Source of the DNA: Zeugodacus cucurbitae
Taxonomy: Eukaryota > Arthropoda > Insecta > Diptera > Tephritidae
Assembly (NCBI RefSeq): GCF_028554725.1
Contig: NC_071671.1
Coordinates: 9,668,001-9,732,000, forward strand
Reading direction: 5' to 3'
DNA length: 64,000 nt
Positions 13,201 to 28,200 of this stretch are shown in pieces. The notes beneath the pieces were generated by a model. That model saw nothing but the letters and a program-made list of their open reading frames with translations. It had not been told where the DNA came from and did not search any database. The translations under genes were made by a program, and so were the position numbers. Position 1 is the first letter of the stretch, and each line of letters begins with the position of its first letter.

Positions 13201-16200
13201 CATATGTACAGATGAGTGTAGTGAAACACCCGCCCGCATTTAATTGTGACTACGATCAACGTTTGCAATCGCTGCAGTCGCAATCTACAGCAGGTCATGT
13301 CACAGCCCATATCGGGGGGTTGTTATCAACAGAACAGTAACAGCAACAAAAACAAACAATCAACGAGTAGCAAACGATAAACGAGGCTGAGACGGCTGCA
13401 AAAATACAATAGGGCTGGGCACTCAATACATATTACTTGCATATTGAAACTCAGCATGACAGCAGATATCGCTTCGCAGAATTAAAACATTTACGAGTGT
13501 AACGTTTATTATTTTATAAGCAATTTGCTGATAAGCGTGTCTAGTGTTAGATTTTAACAAAAAATATTGGCAAATTAAGCGGTTTTTAATTTTACGTTTA
13601 ACGCTTGCCCACAACAAGAACAGTGTCTATTAGAATAAATTGTTTTGATAGTTGATTTTGATAGAATATATTTGGAGATATTGAGACCTGGGAGATATGC
13701 TTTTACTCTCATTTCTTTAAAAATAAACTCTATAATCCCAATGGAATTTATCTGGCCGTAACTAAACAGTTACGGTAACTGCAAAAGATCTGTGTTGAAC
13801 TTTCTTTTAAATACAGACCATATGGAGTTAAAGTTACTTAAAGAAACAGCTGTTGCAGCCATTCCTCTCCAATATTACTCTGTTAAACAAACAACAACAC
13901 AGTGTGGTGACGCCATCTCGGAAAATGCTTGACATTTTATTGATTGCAAAACTTCAACTGTGTTCTCTCACCCGTAACGGTAAGCTGCTGTAAATTTATC
14001 AGTGGAATAAACTATTTCTTTTATTAAATTAAAAAAAGTTGAATATTGTAAAATATGCAATAGTTTTTAGTTGTTAATATTACAGTACATGCTATCACAT
14101 CATCTGATCCGATATACTTACATATAGTGCAACTATATATATGTATATGCATTTATATATGTACATCAAAGATCTTTGTTGTTGCATACAATTAAGGTTA
14201 TGTGATATTAAACTTAAAATGACGCATCTCACAAGAACGTAGCAAATGCAGATCAAACAATACCATCAAGTCATGCCAATGCGTTGTTGTACTGCTGCTC
14301 TCAGTAAAAACCACGCTAAAGCACAGTGTATCGGAAAGGAAAAGAAATTTGTTAATAAGTTATAGAATAGAATATAATGATAAATAGAGGAATACACTGC
14401 GACCTGTCGTCTTTAGTGCTCTCTCAATGTCTACAACTATTAGTCCCAGCACTCTTAATGGGAGTAAGGGAGACGGGATGTTTCAGTCTCCATGTCACAG
14501 AAACGGCAGTTTTGCGACGAGACCAAGCCCAGATTGTGTAGGTGTTTCCCGAGCTTACAGTGGCCCGTGTATATTCCCATCACTACCCTTAGCTTTGCTT
14601 TTTGGGAGGTTTATTAGACACTTGAATCTTTTGGTGTTATAGCCACTCAAAAGGCATTTTGATTGGCGTAATTCCGCTGTCTTCTGCCAGCACTCCTCTC
14701 TGTCCCTCTTTTCTTCCGTCCAGAACATTTCCCGGATTGCATGGGGGCCCACAGTCCATAAAGGTTCTGGGCTTAACAGTTTTGTTTCAGCTGCTGTACG
14801 AGCTAATTCGTCCACAAGTTCGTTTCCTGCTATCCCTTTATGTCCCGTAAATAAATTTTGAATTAAATTAAAATCTCTGCACTTTGTTGTGAGGCGTAGC
14901 AAAGAAAATTTTCTTTGACATTGAAGACATGTAATAATAATTTTTCGGCATGTGGTTGTCATGAACTGTTTACCTTGCCCTCTAGGTCTAATATGCGATA
15001 GCATAGCTCTGCTCAACCCGAGACATCTTGGTAATTAATCATACTCTATAGTTAGTCCCCATAGTATCGGTTAGTGCACCACCATTACTACCCGGATTCT
15101 TACTATGTCTCCAGGTTACCAGGTAAGCTAATTAATTACTTACTTCTTGTGTAAAAAATTGTATTCAAATTAAAAACAAAAAATAAAATAAAATTTTCAA
15201 AAATCATGCTGTGATCTTGTTTTGTGCACTGTACAAAAGATTCATACAGACGCACAAGCATACATACCACGTAGACAGTAGCCGCCTCCTCTTAATGGAA
15301 GCGCACGCATTCCAATCACACTGAGTGTGCTAAAATGAAGAGAATTCCAACATAAAATGTTTAGTTTTTCTTTTGTTAGCTAAAAATGACGCAGCCAAGT
15401 ATACGCAGTTGGTGGAAGTTGTTCCTCAGCCGCAGCACATCGTTGTCTGCCGCATTCTTGACAGCTCCAGTTCTAGCTCCAGCTTCAGTAGCAATAATAA
15501 TGGACCTTTTCGTTTCACACGAGTAAATTTAAATGCTGTTCCATAATAAAATTCGCTGGCGAAAAATATATATAAACATATCTACTTCTGCAGCCAGAAC
15601 GTCGCGGTTCTGTGCTTTGAATGTCAATAACATAGTGGAGCAGCAGTACCTTTCTCTCAATATTGGCTCTCTGTTATTATTATGGTGTGATGAGCTGTTG
15701 TCTTTTTATGCACTGCCAATTGGTTCGTTGCCTTATTGAATGGCTACGAAATGGACCATTTGTCTGGCATTTTACTATAAAATTTGTTTACTGTCAAGTG
15801 TTAGAGTAATGAACTTCGGGACTGATGATGAAATCAAATTGAAATATACTGAAAATAGCTAACTGTTAATATTGTGGATTCATAGATAGATAGTTGGTTT
15901 CGTTCGCGAATCTTTGATTGGGGCGAATCGAACAAACAATTAGTAAAGGGTTTCATGCCATTATGTATGGAACTCGATTTCTTTTGCATAACCGCCACGG
16001 GCACGTTTACAGAAGTCCAGACGCTGAACCCAATTTTCGACGGTTTTCAAGCATAAATCGGGATACTGCTGCAATTTCACGTTCAATATTCGTACAAAGT
16101 TCAACAATCGATTGTGACTTGTGGCGCCGTCCTGTTGGAACCACATATTGTCCAAGTCCATATCATCCAATTCGGGCCAAAAATATTTGGTTATCATTGA

Positions 16201-19200
16201 GCGGTAGCGATTCCTATTCACAGTAACGTGTCGGTCTTGATCATTACGGAAGAAGTAGGCCCCAATGACGCTGGCGGTCCATAAACCGCACCAAACCGTA
16301 ATTTTTTCGGGATGCAATGGTGACTCATGGAGTACTTGTGGATTGCTGCTTGACCAATAAAGCATATTTTGCTTAAGAAGTCATTCAGCCAGAAATGATC
16401 ATAAATTGAATGTTGCGCTCTTAAAGTTCAGGCCACTGACTCCGAATTTGGGTAGTAAATTTTAATAATTTCGACTCGTTTTTCGTATATCTTGCCATGA
16501 TGAAATGGCAAACCTTACTGAAGAGAAATGTTAATAGAGCAAAGAGAAAATATGGCGTCGTTTGCTCTGCCTATCGGTCTACTTTTGTAGCTACGCTTTT
16601 GAAAAACCCTTTACAATATATTTTTTTATACTCTTCATTAATTGCCTGTAGCAGTTGGCGACTGAAGTCCGGAAATCTCTGGAGGACGAGATGATTCACC
16701 TTGCGAAGGTTACCAAGACACTCATGGTGTACAAACGTCTGGCGGACATGAAATGGGGATGTAGCCCTCACATCATTAGATGAATGTTCACCATGATAGT
16801 GATACCTATAATCACCCACTGCGGTGATGGAGGCAATACTGGACCTCAACCACTGCATATAGTGATTAAGCACTGTGCCAACCAAACCATTCTGCAGATG
16901 GTTGTGGTAGGGAAGAAGTGATATTATGCCAAAACATGATGAAGATCAATGAGAATCTTCCTCTAGATCTCCTTCCTAGGGACGATACCACTAAAGGGAT
17001 AAATTTTACAAGGGGTACTCGCTGCACTGGAACACGGATGGCTCTCAACCGTCTGGTATTGGTGCAGCCATCGCGGGCCCAACCTTTTTTTTTGGCAGTG
17101 GGTCCCAATTCAATCCGGGAGATGTTCCGGCCGAATGAAAAGAGGTGGCGACAACACCAAAATATTCAAGTTTCTAACAAACCTCCCAAGAAGCAAACTA
17201 AGGGTACTGGTGGGACTATATACGGGCCACTGTAAGCAAACCCGTTTCTGTGACATGGAGACTATACCTATAATTAGAATGTGTAGCACTTCTGAGAAGC
17301 AGGAGCAGAATTTTGTGAGATACCATCCCAACTGAGGAGCGCACCGACTTCCTTACTCCCAACATTAGATGCTGAAACTTATGGAGTTGATGTAGACATT
17401 GTGAGAGCACAGAAGACCACAAGTCGCAGTGTTTTCCTCTATTTATCAGTCTATGAATTATTTTAATCAACAACAACAAAATCTCAAAATTCTCAAATTT
17501 GATACCAACAAAAGCAATCATACACCCATATCCGCATATGCATAGACATTGTGACAAACACGGCACTAGGTAATACAAAACAACGAATAATGCAGAAGAG
17601 ACGGCAAAAGGAAAGCGAAATGTAAACAAGAATCAAGGTGAGGTCATCAGCTCATCGTATCAACGAGCAGAAACTAGAAAATGTATAAAAAGAAAAGAAT
17701 CACCGCAATGAGTGTTTGAGGCTAGAAACTGCGCTAAACACAAATGTGCAAAGAAAGCTGAAGTCAAAAGATGAGGCATAGCACCAGAGAAGACGCTGCT
17801 ATAAAGGCAGGAAGACAACGACGTCTATGGAGAAGTGGCGTTTACTGCAAAAGGGAGACAACGAAGAGCAATAAAGGAAATGTGTAAATGCGAAACAGAG
17901 TATAAGAGGCATAATGGTGGTTAAACGTCAGAAAACTGTCAGTCAGTTTGCTTATTTATGAAATTCGGTACATGTATGTATTTGTGTGTGTGTGATTGTT
18001 TGACGATCGCGTGGATCACGGCGTACACATTTCTATCGTCGGTCTGCTGACAATTTAGCACAATTACTTACGAATGAAAGGAAAAAATGCATGAATGCGT
18101 GTGCGTGTATTTTCCGGGGTTCGACTGATTAAACTGAAAAATATTTACTTCATTGTTTACTCTATTATTGTTTGTGTATGTTTTATTGTGCATTGGTTAA
18201 ATAGTACAAATGTATGTATGTATGTTCAACTGTGGACATTGTATATAAAAACTGTGTATTTTAATTGTTATAACGACAAATGATTGAACGGGAAACTGTA
18301 GAGGGTAATTTTAGTGTGACGTCACTTTAGCAATTCACTAAAAGCCAATAGCCTTTATAGAGAAAATTTATTTTTCAGAATTATCAAGGTAACTTTGTTT
18401 TCTGTTTTAGTTAGTTTTCTAGTTCTTGCCACAAAATACGGTTATGCATTCGAATCTACTTCGATAATTGCAGGCATGTGATTTCTTCCATGTTGTTTCC
18501 ATGTGTTTAAGTTTTGTGTTATCAAGTCAGAAGACAAAAAACACTAACAAATTCATACCTACAGCCATAAAAGACTGACTGTCTGCGAAAAAACAAACGC
18601 ACTTAATCAATAGGCTGCTAGACTTGGGCGCTCTACGTAGAAATTGACATTTATATTAACTTATATGCATACATACACACATATAAATAATACAAAAATT
18701 ATTATTTTTTTTTCATTATTCCAAAAACAATGGTTTTTTGCCAATAATACAGAATTTTTTTGATTCACTCAAATATTCGCGCACTTATCGATGGATTGAT
18801 TATTTTTATCGTTGCGATTGCTGCTGCTCCGCTCTACTCAGTAAATTATTACGATCTACAACAATTGTTGTTGTTTATATTATGTGAATAATATTTGTGA
18901 AATTGAGTTAGTTGTTTTTGTTATGCTATTTCACTTTGTTTTGTTGATTTTGCATTTAGCTCCATATTGCTAAGAGCACATTGCGCCTACGTACATTGTT
19001 GTTGTACTGACGTAGTCAATTAACACATTTAGTATGCTCATATACGTACAGTAGAACCACGAAATGAGTTCTATCAAGCAAAATGCTTGCGTTTTACGGC
19101 ATGTCAAAGAATTTTAATAGAGGGTTTTTCAGTAAGAGTGCTACAAACGAAAAAAAAAATCGGTTTGGGATGTCAATGAAATTATTTATTCCTGTAAAAG

Positions 19201-22200
19201 TACATTCGAAGTCATTATGTATGGAACTCGATTTCTTCTGCATGGCCACCACGGGCACGCTTGCAGAAACCCAATTTTCTACGGTTTTCAAGCATAAATT
19301 AGCCAAAACTGCTGCAGTTTCACGTTCGATATTCGTACGAAGTTCATCAATCGTCGCTGGCTTGTTGGCATAGACCATAGACTTGACGTTGCCCTATAGG
19401 AAATAGTTTAACGGCGTCAAATCGGACCGAGCCGGCCAATTGACTGCGCCATTTCGTGAGATAATACGTTCGCCAAACTTGGTTTTCAAAAAATCGATGG
19501 TGACATTCGCTGTGTGCCTAGTGGCGCAGTCCTGCTGAAACCACATATTGTCCTATTCTATATCCAATTCGGGCCAAAAATATTCGGTTATCATTAAGCG
19601 GTAGCGATTCCCATTCACAGTAACGTGCCGGTCTTGATCATCACGCAAGAAGCGTGACGCCGCCGGCTGTACTCATGGAGTACGTGTGGATTGCTGCCTG
19701 ACCAATAACGTATATTTTGCTTCTTGACGAAGCTATTGAACCAGAAATGAGTCTCATCGCTGAAGATGATTTGTCGAAGAAAATCCGGATCATTTTCAAG
19801 TTGTTGTTCAGTTCAATTTCAAGAACATACGACGGTTCTGGCGGTCAAGGGGATTCAGTTCTTGCGTCAATTTGATCTTGTAAGGATGTAGGCCCAGATC
19901 TTTTCGTAAAATTCGCCACAACGACGTCACAGAGATGCCCAACGCTTGAGGACGACGTGTGAGAGAATGATTTGGATCTTCCTCAATTGATGCGCTAGCG
20001 GCAGCAATATTCTCGACACTATGGGAGCTTCTTTGTCTCACTGGCACGGGAACATTTTGTACCGTACCTGTGGACTCAAATTTTTCCACTAGACTCAATT
20101 GTTGATCTGACAGGACGATTATGACGACCATCAATTGGACGTAGCGCTTTTAAAGTTGAGGTCACTGAGTCCGAATTTTGGCAGTAAATTTTAATAATTG
20201 AAATACCAAACCTTACTGAATAGCAATAACAAAAGATCGGGATAGAATATGGCGTCGTTTGCTGTTCCTGACGGTCTACTTTTGTAGCGTCCTATGGAAA
20301 AACCCTTTACAACTGAGCTAGAATTGGGTTTCCAAGTTTCTACTGTATGTACACACTATTGTTTTTTTAATTTTTTCTGCCGTCTCTTAATTGGCTATAT
20401 CAACAATTATGTATATTTTTTACATTTGTTAAAATGCCGTTCGTTTTTTTCTTTCGTTGTCTAGGTTTTGTATTATTGCTGTTGTTTTTATTAATAAACT
20501 TACATATAAACATGCTATTTGAGGTTAGATAAAGTGAAATCTTTGTGCATTTGTGTGTATATCGGACAACGGTTTGTATGGGAATCCGACAGCTTTTGAG
20601 TGTACGCTTTTAGCAACTCCATTAACGATAACGGTATTTTATCTGCAAACATGATATGAGTACTTAAATTTAGATTGCTCTTATTGAACAATTGTATGTA
20701 CACTTGTTTCGTTATTATTACTATGTACATACATATGTATGTAGACATTTATACAGATACATACACACCCATATAAACTAAGAATTATGAGTAACATTTA
20801 AATTTAAGCGGGCGGGTATACGGTAACCGCTGAAGAACACCAATTGTAAGTAGCAGCTCAGCACTGTATTTATATAAATGAGCACTGAATGTAATTCTTT
20901 TAGAATCAAACTATTTCAAACTGTTTATAAATAGATATACATACACACACTCGTGCATAGAGCAATTTACCGCTTAATGGAGCTCAGCACTTCCACTGTC
21001 AATTAGTCATTTAATAAATGGGGTTTTGAAATGTTGATTACCTTGAAATAATGCAGATTAGGTTAGGTAGAAGCGATCGCTAACGAAACGAAAGGTGTAA
21101 ACCTTACTAGATGCATAGAGGAACAAGATTGGATAAGTACTTCGTGAACGAAAAGTCCTCATATAAAGCATGGGAACGCTAATTGTTTAATATGTCAATC
21201 ATTCCGAACTATTCGCTCTTCATTCATTCCTTTCCCACGACAGTTGGTTCTATGTAACCGGAACGGTCCCGGATTTTTATCCGCCAAAGGACTGTCAAAT
21301 CAGCAGCATTCTTCAAAATTATTTGGGGAGTGTTTTATGCCGCTACAACAACAACTTATACTATTTCTTTCTAGAAAATAATGTCATCTCTATAAGGAAA
21401 GTGTAGAAGTCAAAATATCGAAAAAGGTGCACTAATCTAACGTCAGATCGTGCCCATATTCCGATGGTGGGCACAAGCTTAAGTTCAAAGAATTCAAATC
21501 GCTCTTCTGACTGTATATCTTTTGTTATTTATTTGACCTTATCTGATGAGATTACTTAGCATCTTTAGAAATGTCTTTTATGTTTTACGACTTATGTATG
21601 TATACTTCGTCCATAGATCGGAGAATGTAAGGATAATATAATTCCCATAGATATATTCCATCCCCATGTTGTTGTTGTAACGGATACCTAAACCTGCCTG
21701 CACCGGTAAACACAAGACAGTTGTTATAGAAGTCAACTAACGCGAGGCCCAGGAAATGAGCTGTTTCGACAGGGTCGGACCAAAGGAGTCATGTATGTTA
21801 GAGTTTAGTATAGATAGGTATAAGTTTAATCTAGTACAGTATCCAGAACGAAGTAGAACGAGGGTCACTCTAGTTTCGCGAGGCAATTGGAGCTCGGTGT
21901 TTGCAATTGGTGGTGATTTGACTCCAAGTACGCCATTTACGGGGAGGGGAGTCAAGAAATATGTTAATAGCTCCACTAAGAAAAGCGTTCAGCGCTTATC
22001 GGAAGTCAGTCGCGTTCGAAGTTCGGTCGGTATAGTACTGTAGGGCATCGAAGTATTTCATAAAGGACTCTTTCCACAGCAGTCGATTCTGCGGTACCGG
22101 AATTGACCCGGATTTTAGCCGACCAAGGGCTGTTATCTGGGCGATCTGAATCTGTTTGGTTTGGTAAGTCATAAGACTCCATCTCGGCCTCAACAATAGC

Positions 22201-25200
22201 TGCATCAATTTATTTTCTGGAGATCATCTTGTGAAGTAAACTATATAACATATTTGTATTATATTCTAAATAGAGTGTCTGGAGTAAGGTTTGTTTTAAT
22301 AGTTTTCAGGCTAACAAATACGCTTTCCGCTGTTTCGTGGTGACATTAAGCTTGTGAGATACTCCACCTAAATCGTTTAACCAACCTGGTTGTAGTTTAT
22401 AATTATATATTTTTCTAAGTCGTTGGTTTAGGTTATACCAATTTCGTCCAGCCACTTCTGCTGGCGAAAGCCGCTTTTGGAGACTTGATAGTTTTTAATA
22501 TTTTTGGCTGTATTTACTTATGTCTGTCTTCTATATGTATGTATGTATATATGAAGGCAAACATATGTGTCTTTGTTTTGTAAGCTCATACACTTTCCAT
22601 TCTCCGCTGTTTTTGCTGCTTTCTCTTCAAAGCTCCAACAGTTAGTTATGCGGCCAAAGCCATAAAGTCCACAATTTTGCGTGGGTCGAGTGAAAGACAA
22701 AAAAAAAAAAACAAAATGAAAATAATATTGTGTTTTCTTTTGTTTGTTGGCACTACATAACTTCTATGGCTTTTCTTTTCTATCGCTCCAATGAGGTGTC
22801 TTTGTTTTTCCCCCCACTTCATGCACTGTCAGCGGTCAGTTTTTTTGTGGTTTACGGTTTCTAGCATTTTTCAGTGGCTTTAAAATTTGACGTTACAATT
22901 TTGTTGGGGTTATTACAATAAGTTGTTGTTGTTGTTTTTGTAAATTTGTTTGTTTATTTGTTTTGCATATTGTTTTTGTTGCTGCTATTTGTATTTTTTT
23001 ATGCGCCACACTTGAAGTACTTGTAGAATTGTCCCTTTAAAGGACAATATTGGAGAGATACATTATAATTCGTGGCTTGAGTGGAGCTTTTCGGATTTCC
23101 CAAAGCATATTGTATCAACTGTCATAGTAATTAGTTTATAAGTAGCCCTGCATATGTCGCCTCTAAACCTCTAACGTCTTGAAATACAGTTTATATCTTC
23201 TCTCCGCTCTAATTTTGTAATCGATTTTGTAGTCTCTCCAAAGTAAATGGGTTCTCTTACCAAGCCACTAGAATTGTGTGAGATACAGTTTTTCACCTAA
23301 CAATGAGGAACTTTTTTGTTTTCTGGAATGAAAATGTGGGTTCATTATTTGATATAATCTTCATCTAGGGTAATGCATTTGTTGTTTTGCTCTCCAAAAG
23401 TTCGATAGTTTGAAACTTCAAGGTTTTTAAAGTAGATCGATTAGTTTTTTGAGCCTGGAGCTAGTTCGTGGCTTAATTCCTTCAATTCATCGGTCGTATC
23501 ACGAGATGAATGAGAATGCTTGTTGTCTTGTTAAAAGATGAACCCGGGACCCATCGGTGCTGATCTAGGGCGAGAACAAGTTGGTGGGTCAAATCAAACT
23601 AAAATGCATCCCTCAGCAACACCTTTGGAAACTTCTCTAACTCGCTCGGGAATCAATGGATTAAATTCGTCTTGATCATATTCCGTGAAAATTGGAAGAT
23701 CATTGAATAGTTTTGTTACAGTTATGTAAGTAGACCTGATAATTTTAGAAAGTAGAACCACTTGTCGGTCAACAACTCGAGAATCTTAACATTTTTCACT
23801 TAAAGCGATGTATGGAATCATTTCAATTTCCCATATTTAAGTCACTGAATACACCACCTGGATGGAATAAATACACCACTGCGTTGCCACCTAGGTAAAT
23901 ATGCCACAGTTGCAGCAGCGCCTGTTGCGGAGCACGTTGACACCGAGCACACTACTGTCGAGTGTTGTTTCAGTTGACGGCTTTGCTGCAGTGTTGTGGC
24001 TTTCAAATGTGGTTCAAACGACAACAACCGTTATAACTTGCAAAACAACAATAACTGCAGCAGCAACCTCGTGTGTATGCTAGACGAGCATGCCATGACG
24101 AAAGCCATGCATTGCATACATATCGTGTACTCGTGCCTTGGTGTACTTGCCTGTGCGGAGTGTGTATGCGTTGAAGACACTTTCAGTTTCAGGTTTTCCG
24201 CCGCCGTGTTGTTTACAAACGAATGTTCGCATTAATTTTTCGTTTCTGCACTTTTTCCTTGTGAAAATTATTCTATATATTTTTCCAGCTTGCAATTTAA
24301 GGTGTGGGTTCTTAATAGCCAAGTACAATATGTATGTATGTATTTGTGCTTGGTTCGTTAAAATAATTGGGATGCCGAGCTGATTTTGTTTGGCGTCTTC
24401 ATTGGATGTATATAATATGTTTTGTAAGGTCTGTTGTACCCTCTCCTATTATATACCATCCAACCTCGTCGCGTTAAGAAAGACTCCTTTTCCTCGCTAT
24501 CGCCGGACAGTCAAGGAGTAGATGCTTAGATTTCTCCGGTAGTAGATCACAGAATAGGCACTGATCCGACAAGCAAATTCCTAGTTTGCGCAGATGGCAC
24601 CTAAGCCTGTAGTGGCCAATGTGAAGTGCCACTAGTTATCTCAGTTTGTTCCTTGGGATCGCTATTAGTTGTTCAAATCTTTTCCTGGTTATACCCCTGA
24701 GATACAGTTTAGAGTGGCGAAATCACTGCAAGTGCAGCCAGCAGCGATTTCTACTAGCGCATTCCTTTTGTCCTGGTATCCAGGTTGCAGACCCTGTTAA
24801 GTTTTTCAGTGAAGTCCACAACCACTCCCAAATCCATTTCAAATGGTGAGTAGCTTGACTATCACTAATGATGGCTATCCGTTCATCGTGGTAGTTCCTG
24901 TCCAATATGACCTCAGCACATTTGCCAATGGTAAAGATCTCAGCTTGAAATAAACTGGGGAATTGTTCCATGGCCACAGACAACTTGAGGAGTAGTCCCG
25001 TTATCCCAGCACTTATACCATCCGATGACCCGTTCGTTTACAATTGCTGGGTGCTTCTGCTTAGGAATTTCTTAAGAGAGGAATCCTCCTATTCCCGCTT
25101 ATTGCCCAGAGTTGTTCTGAATCGTCTCTCAAAGTGTACCCGTTTGATAATATCGTCCCTTGGAAGGAGAGTCATTTGAAGTTTTCCCCCGATGATCCCC

Positions 25201-28200
25201 AATTCCCGGGCGCATAGCACCCTGTTGTTTCCAAGTCCTCGTCTCGCCAAGGCCAGTAAAATTTTATTGACCATAATGCGTACCAACATATGAAGTGAAG
25301 TTAAGTTCAGGATTGCCTCCAATGCTGTAGTTGCACACGTGCACGTATCACCAGAGAGAGGAACCGATGTTAGTGCTGTGTTATTGAATACAAAGCTAAG
25401 GCTTTTAATTCGGTAGCATACCTCAAAATTATATATTTTCTGCCGATACACAACCAATATCAAAAATGGGTTTAAGCAGGAAGGCGAGAATGTCATAACA
25501 GCTTTTCGACGATTTAAGAGTGTTTTCTTCTGTCTAGGCAACTTCATGAATAATGCCAAAATAGTAATAATTAAAACTCGGATATATCTGAAAACAGATA
25601 ATCTGTTTGTGCAACATTTTCTATTGCGAAATAATAAGCTGTGAAGAGTGGTAGCGCCATCTCGCATATACATACATACACACACACGCAATAAATGTGG
25701 TGGGGTAATCATATGGGCTTAAGAAGCGTGAAAGAAAGTCATGTGAAGCAAAGATGTTTGGAAAAGTTTACAGTTATGTATGAGTAGATTTATAAAGAGA
25801 AAGATATGTATAAAGGTGGAGATACATTTACTCGTTGGAATGTATGTGTGTGTGTGTGTGTGTGTATAAATAAAATACTTTCTTTGATGCGTCAGAAGTA
25901 CTACAATGTATGTAACTTTTTACAACTGGAGATCGGAGACGACTATTCACAGCCAGCTACTTGTAGATAAAAACAACAAAAACAGAAAAAAAAATAAACT
26001 GTAATATAAAATATATAAATAGTTAAATGAGGAGGCCACAAAGCTCTGAAACGGCCGATTTGAATGCGCATTTGTGCTATGGCAATGTACCCACAACAAC
26101 AATAATAACAACGCGCACTTCATTAACTTGGCGAATATTAAATATCAAAAAAATCGCAACAACATCAACAGCAGCAGCAGCTGTGTACGCAAGTAAACCA
26201 AGTACAGTTATTGTTATGATGATGCAAAATGAAAAGCGAACACTTTTAAGATAATAACAACAACAACAATAAATACAATGCTGAAATATTACTGTTAAAA
26301 ATGCAACGAAAATGTGCAAACATTGGCGTTGTGGCAGCTGCGCCGCACTCAGAAGAAAACACACGAAAATAAAATCAGAAAAAATGTATAGAAACCGAAG
26401 GTAGGCACGTACTGTGGTCGATTACATAAGTTCAAAAAACTTGTAGAAACCGGCGTATTGTATGGAACGTCAACGTCGGTCATTGGTGGGGTGCCATCGT
26501 ACCAGCTCCCCAGCCTAACCGGACAAGCGGACGCAAGTGAAATTCATTGTTACCGATTTGTGCACAGCTTTTACAGCTACATATGTGAGGTGTGTATGTA
26601 TCGTGTATAGAATTTGTTGACCAGTTGGAATTACTCGGCGTACGATGAACACGGTTTTTTTTAACTAGTTTGGGTTAGCTTAGGCTGTTTCTCGCGACAA
26701 GGTTTATGAAGAATAACAATATATTAGTCTCTAATTTGTTTGTATGCTTCCACATGCCCTACTAATAAATATTTCTCCAAATAATCCAATCAACAATGTT
26801 GAGGATCACCGACCTAGCCCTGACCAAAACCCCAAAACGTGAAATTATCTGCTCATCGAAGTGGCGATCGAAGTTATTGAAACCAAATGTCACCGAGATC
26901 ACGAGCTTCAATTTCAGGTATTAAATAGTCCGTTGTCATGGCTCGATAACGGTAGTCATTGACGGTTACGTTCTCATCGGCATTAGTTTTGAAGAAATAT
27001 AGACCGATGATTCCAGCGACCCTCAGACTAGATGAAATGTCAGCTGTTGAATCTCTTCAGGTTGCTCTTCGTCCCAAATCGGGACGATATATCAATTGAC
27101 CCTGAAATGGACCTCATTGCTGAACTGAATTTGGCTCGAAAACGTCGGGTCTTCTTGGAACTTTTCAAGAGTCCATAGAGCGAAGTGATGTCGCTTAGGA
27201 AGGTCGAACGGCTTCAGTTCTTGCACAAGCTGTATTTTGTATTCGCTTTCAATTGAAGATCTCGACGTAAAATGCGCCAAGTCGTTCCATATGCCAGTCC
27301 GAGTAGCTGCGAACGGCGTTGAATCGACTTTCCACGGTCTTCGTGTACACTCTCAGCTCTCGGCGACAATATTTTCTGGACGTGTTCTACTCGGTCGGAT
27401 TTTATCCGATAATAAATTTTGGGTCTTACGAATAGTAAGCTGAGTAGGCCGATTATGCTGACCCTTCTTTACAAAGCGTGAATTTTCGTAATAAACTTGA
27501 ACAATTAGTAACTGAACAAAAATAACATGACAGCTTGACACGAGTCACCCGAGGCTATTTGAAAAATACCCTCTACTTGGATCACCTGACATCATAAGGG
27601 ATGAGGTATAAGCAAAAGAGATCTCTATATTTAGAAGAAATAGTTCGAGGGTATTTTCAATTTTTTTTTTGGCAAACAAACTGTTTCTTCAAAGAAAGCA
27701 ATTCCAACAGGGTTCAGAAACAGTCCCGTATTTTCACTCATATATTCATTATATTCATATTTAAGTACGTGCACATTTTACATAAAAAACGGAACACACA
27801 CATTTTTTGCTTTATTGCAAATTCATCTTTTTTTCTTTGCATCAAGACTCGGCGTTTAAAAGTTTCATATTTCACATCATGAATAAAAGAAAAAGTAAAA
27901 ACTTGAAAAGTGAATTTTAGCATGCAAATTAGATGATTAACTCACATTTACGATGAAATTGCGAAGTGCATTTATGAAGAATTTACGAAATGATTAATGG
28001 GTGGGAAGAGTCAGTGGCTACTTGAATTACAAACAAAAAATCAAATATCCAATTTAAATTATTTGTATTTGGTGAAAGTCAGTTCATAACATAAGTGAAA
28101 TACATTTTCTTTATCGAGAGTTCGAGAGTAACAAGTCCCCACCAACAACTTTTTTCCAGACTTGAAACACGAAAGAAAAAGATCCCACTCAAAAGGAGGG

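Noticed and set aside
18317..18324. TGACGTCA palindrome as a CREB/ATF site
   Set aside because: A single 8-bp match in a 28-kb intron is expected by chance at this scale; no neighbouring motif supports it.
23260..23780. Possible DNA transposon fragment on the minus strand
   Set aside because: Composition suggests decayed coding sequence, but I could not identify a transposase motif or termini, so it is mentioned only in the intron description.
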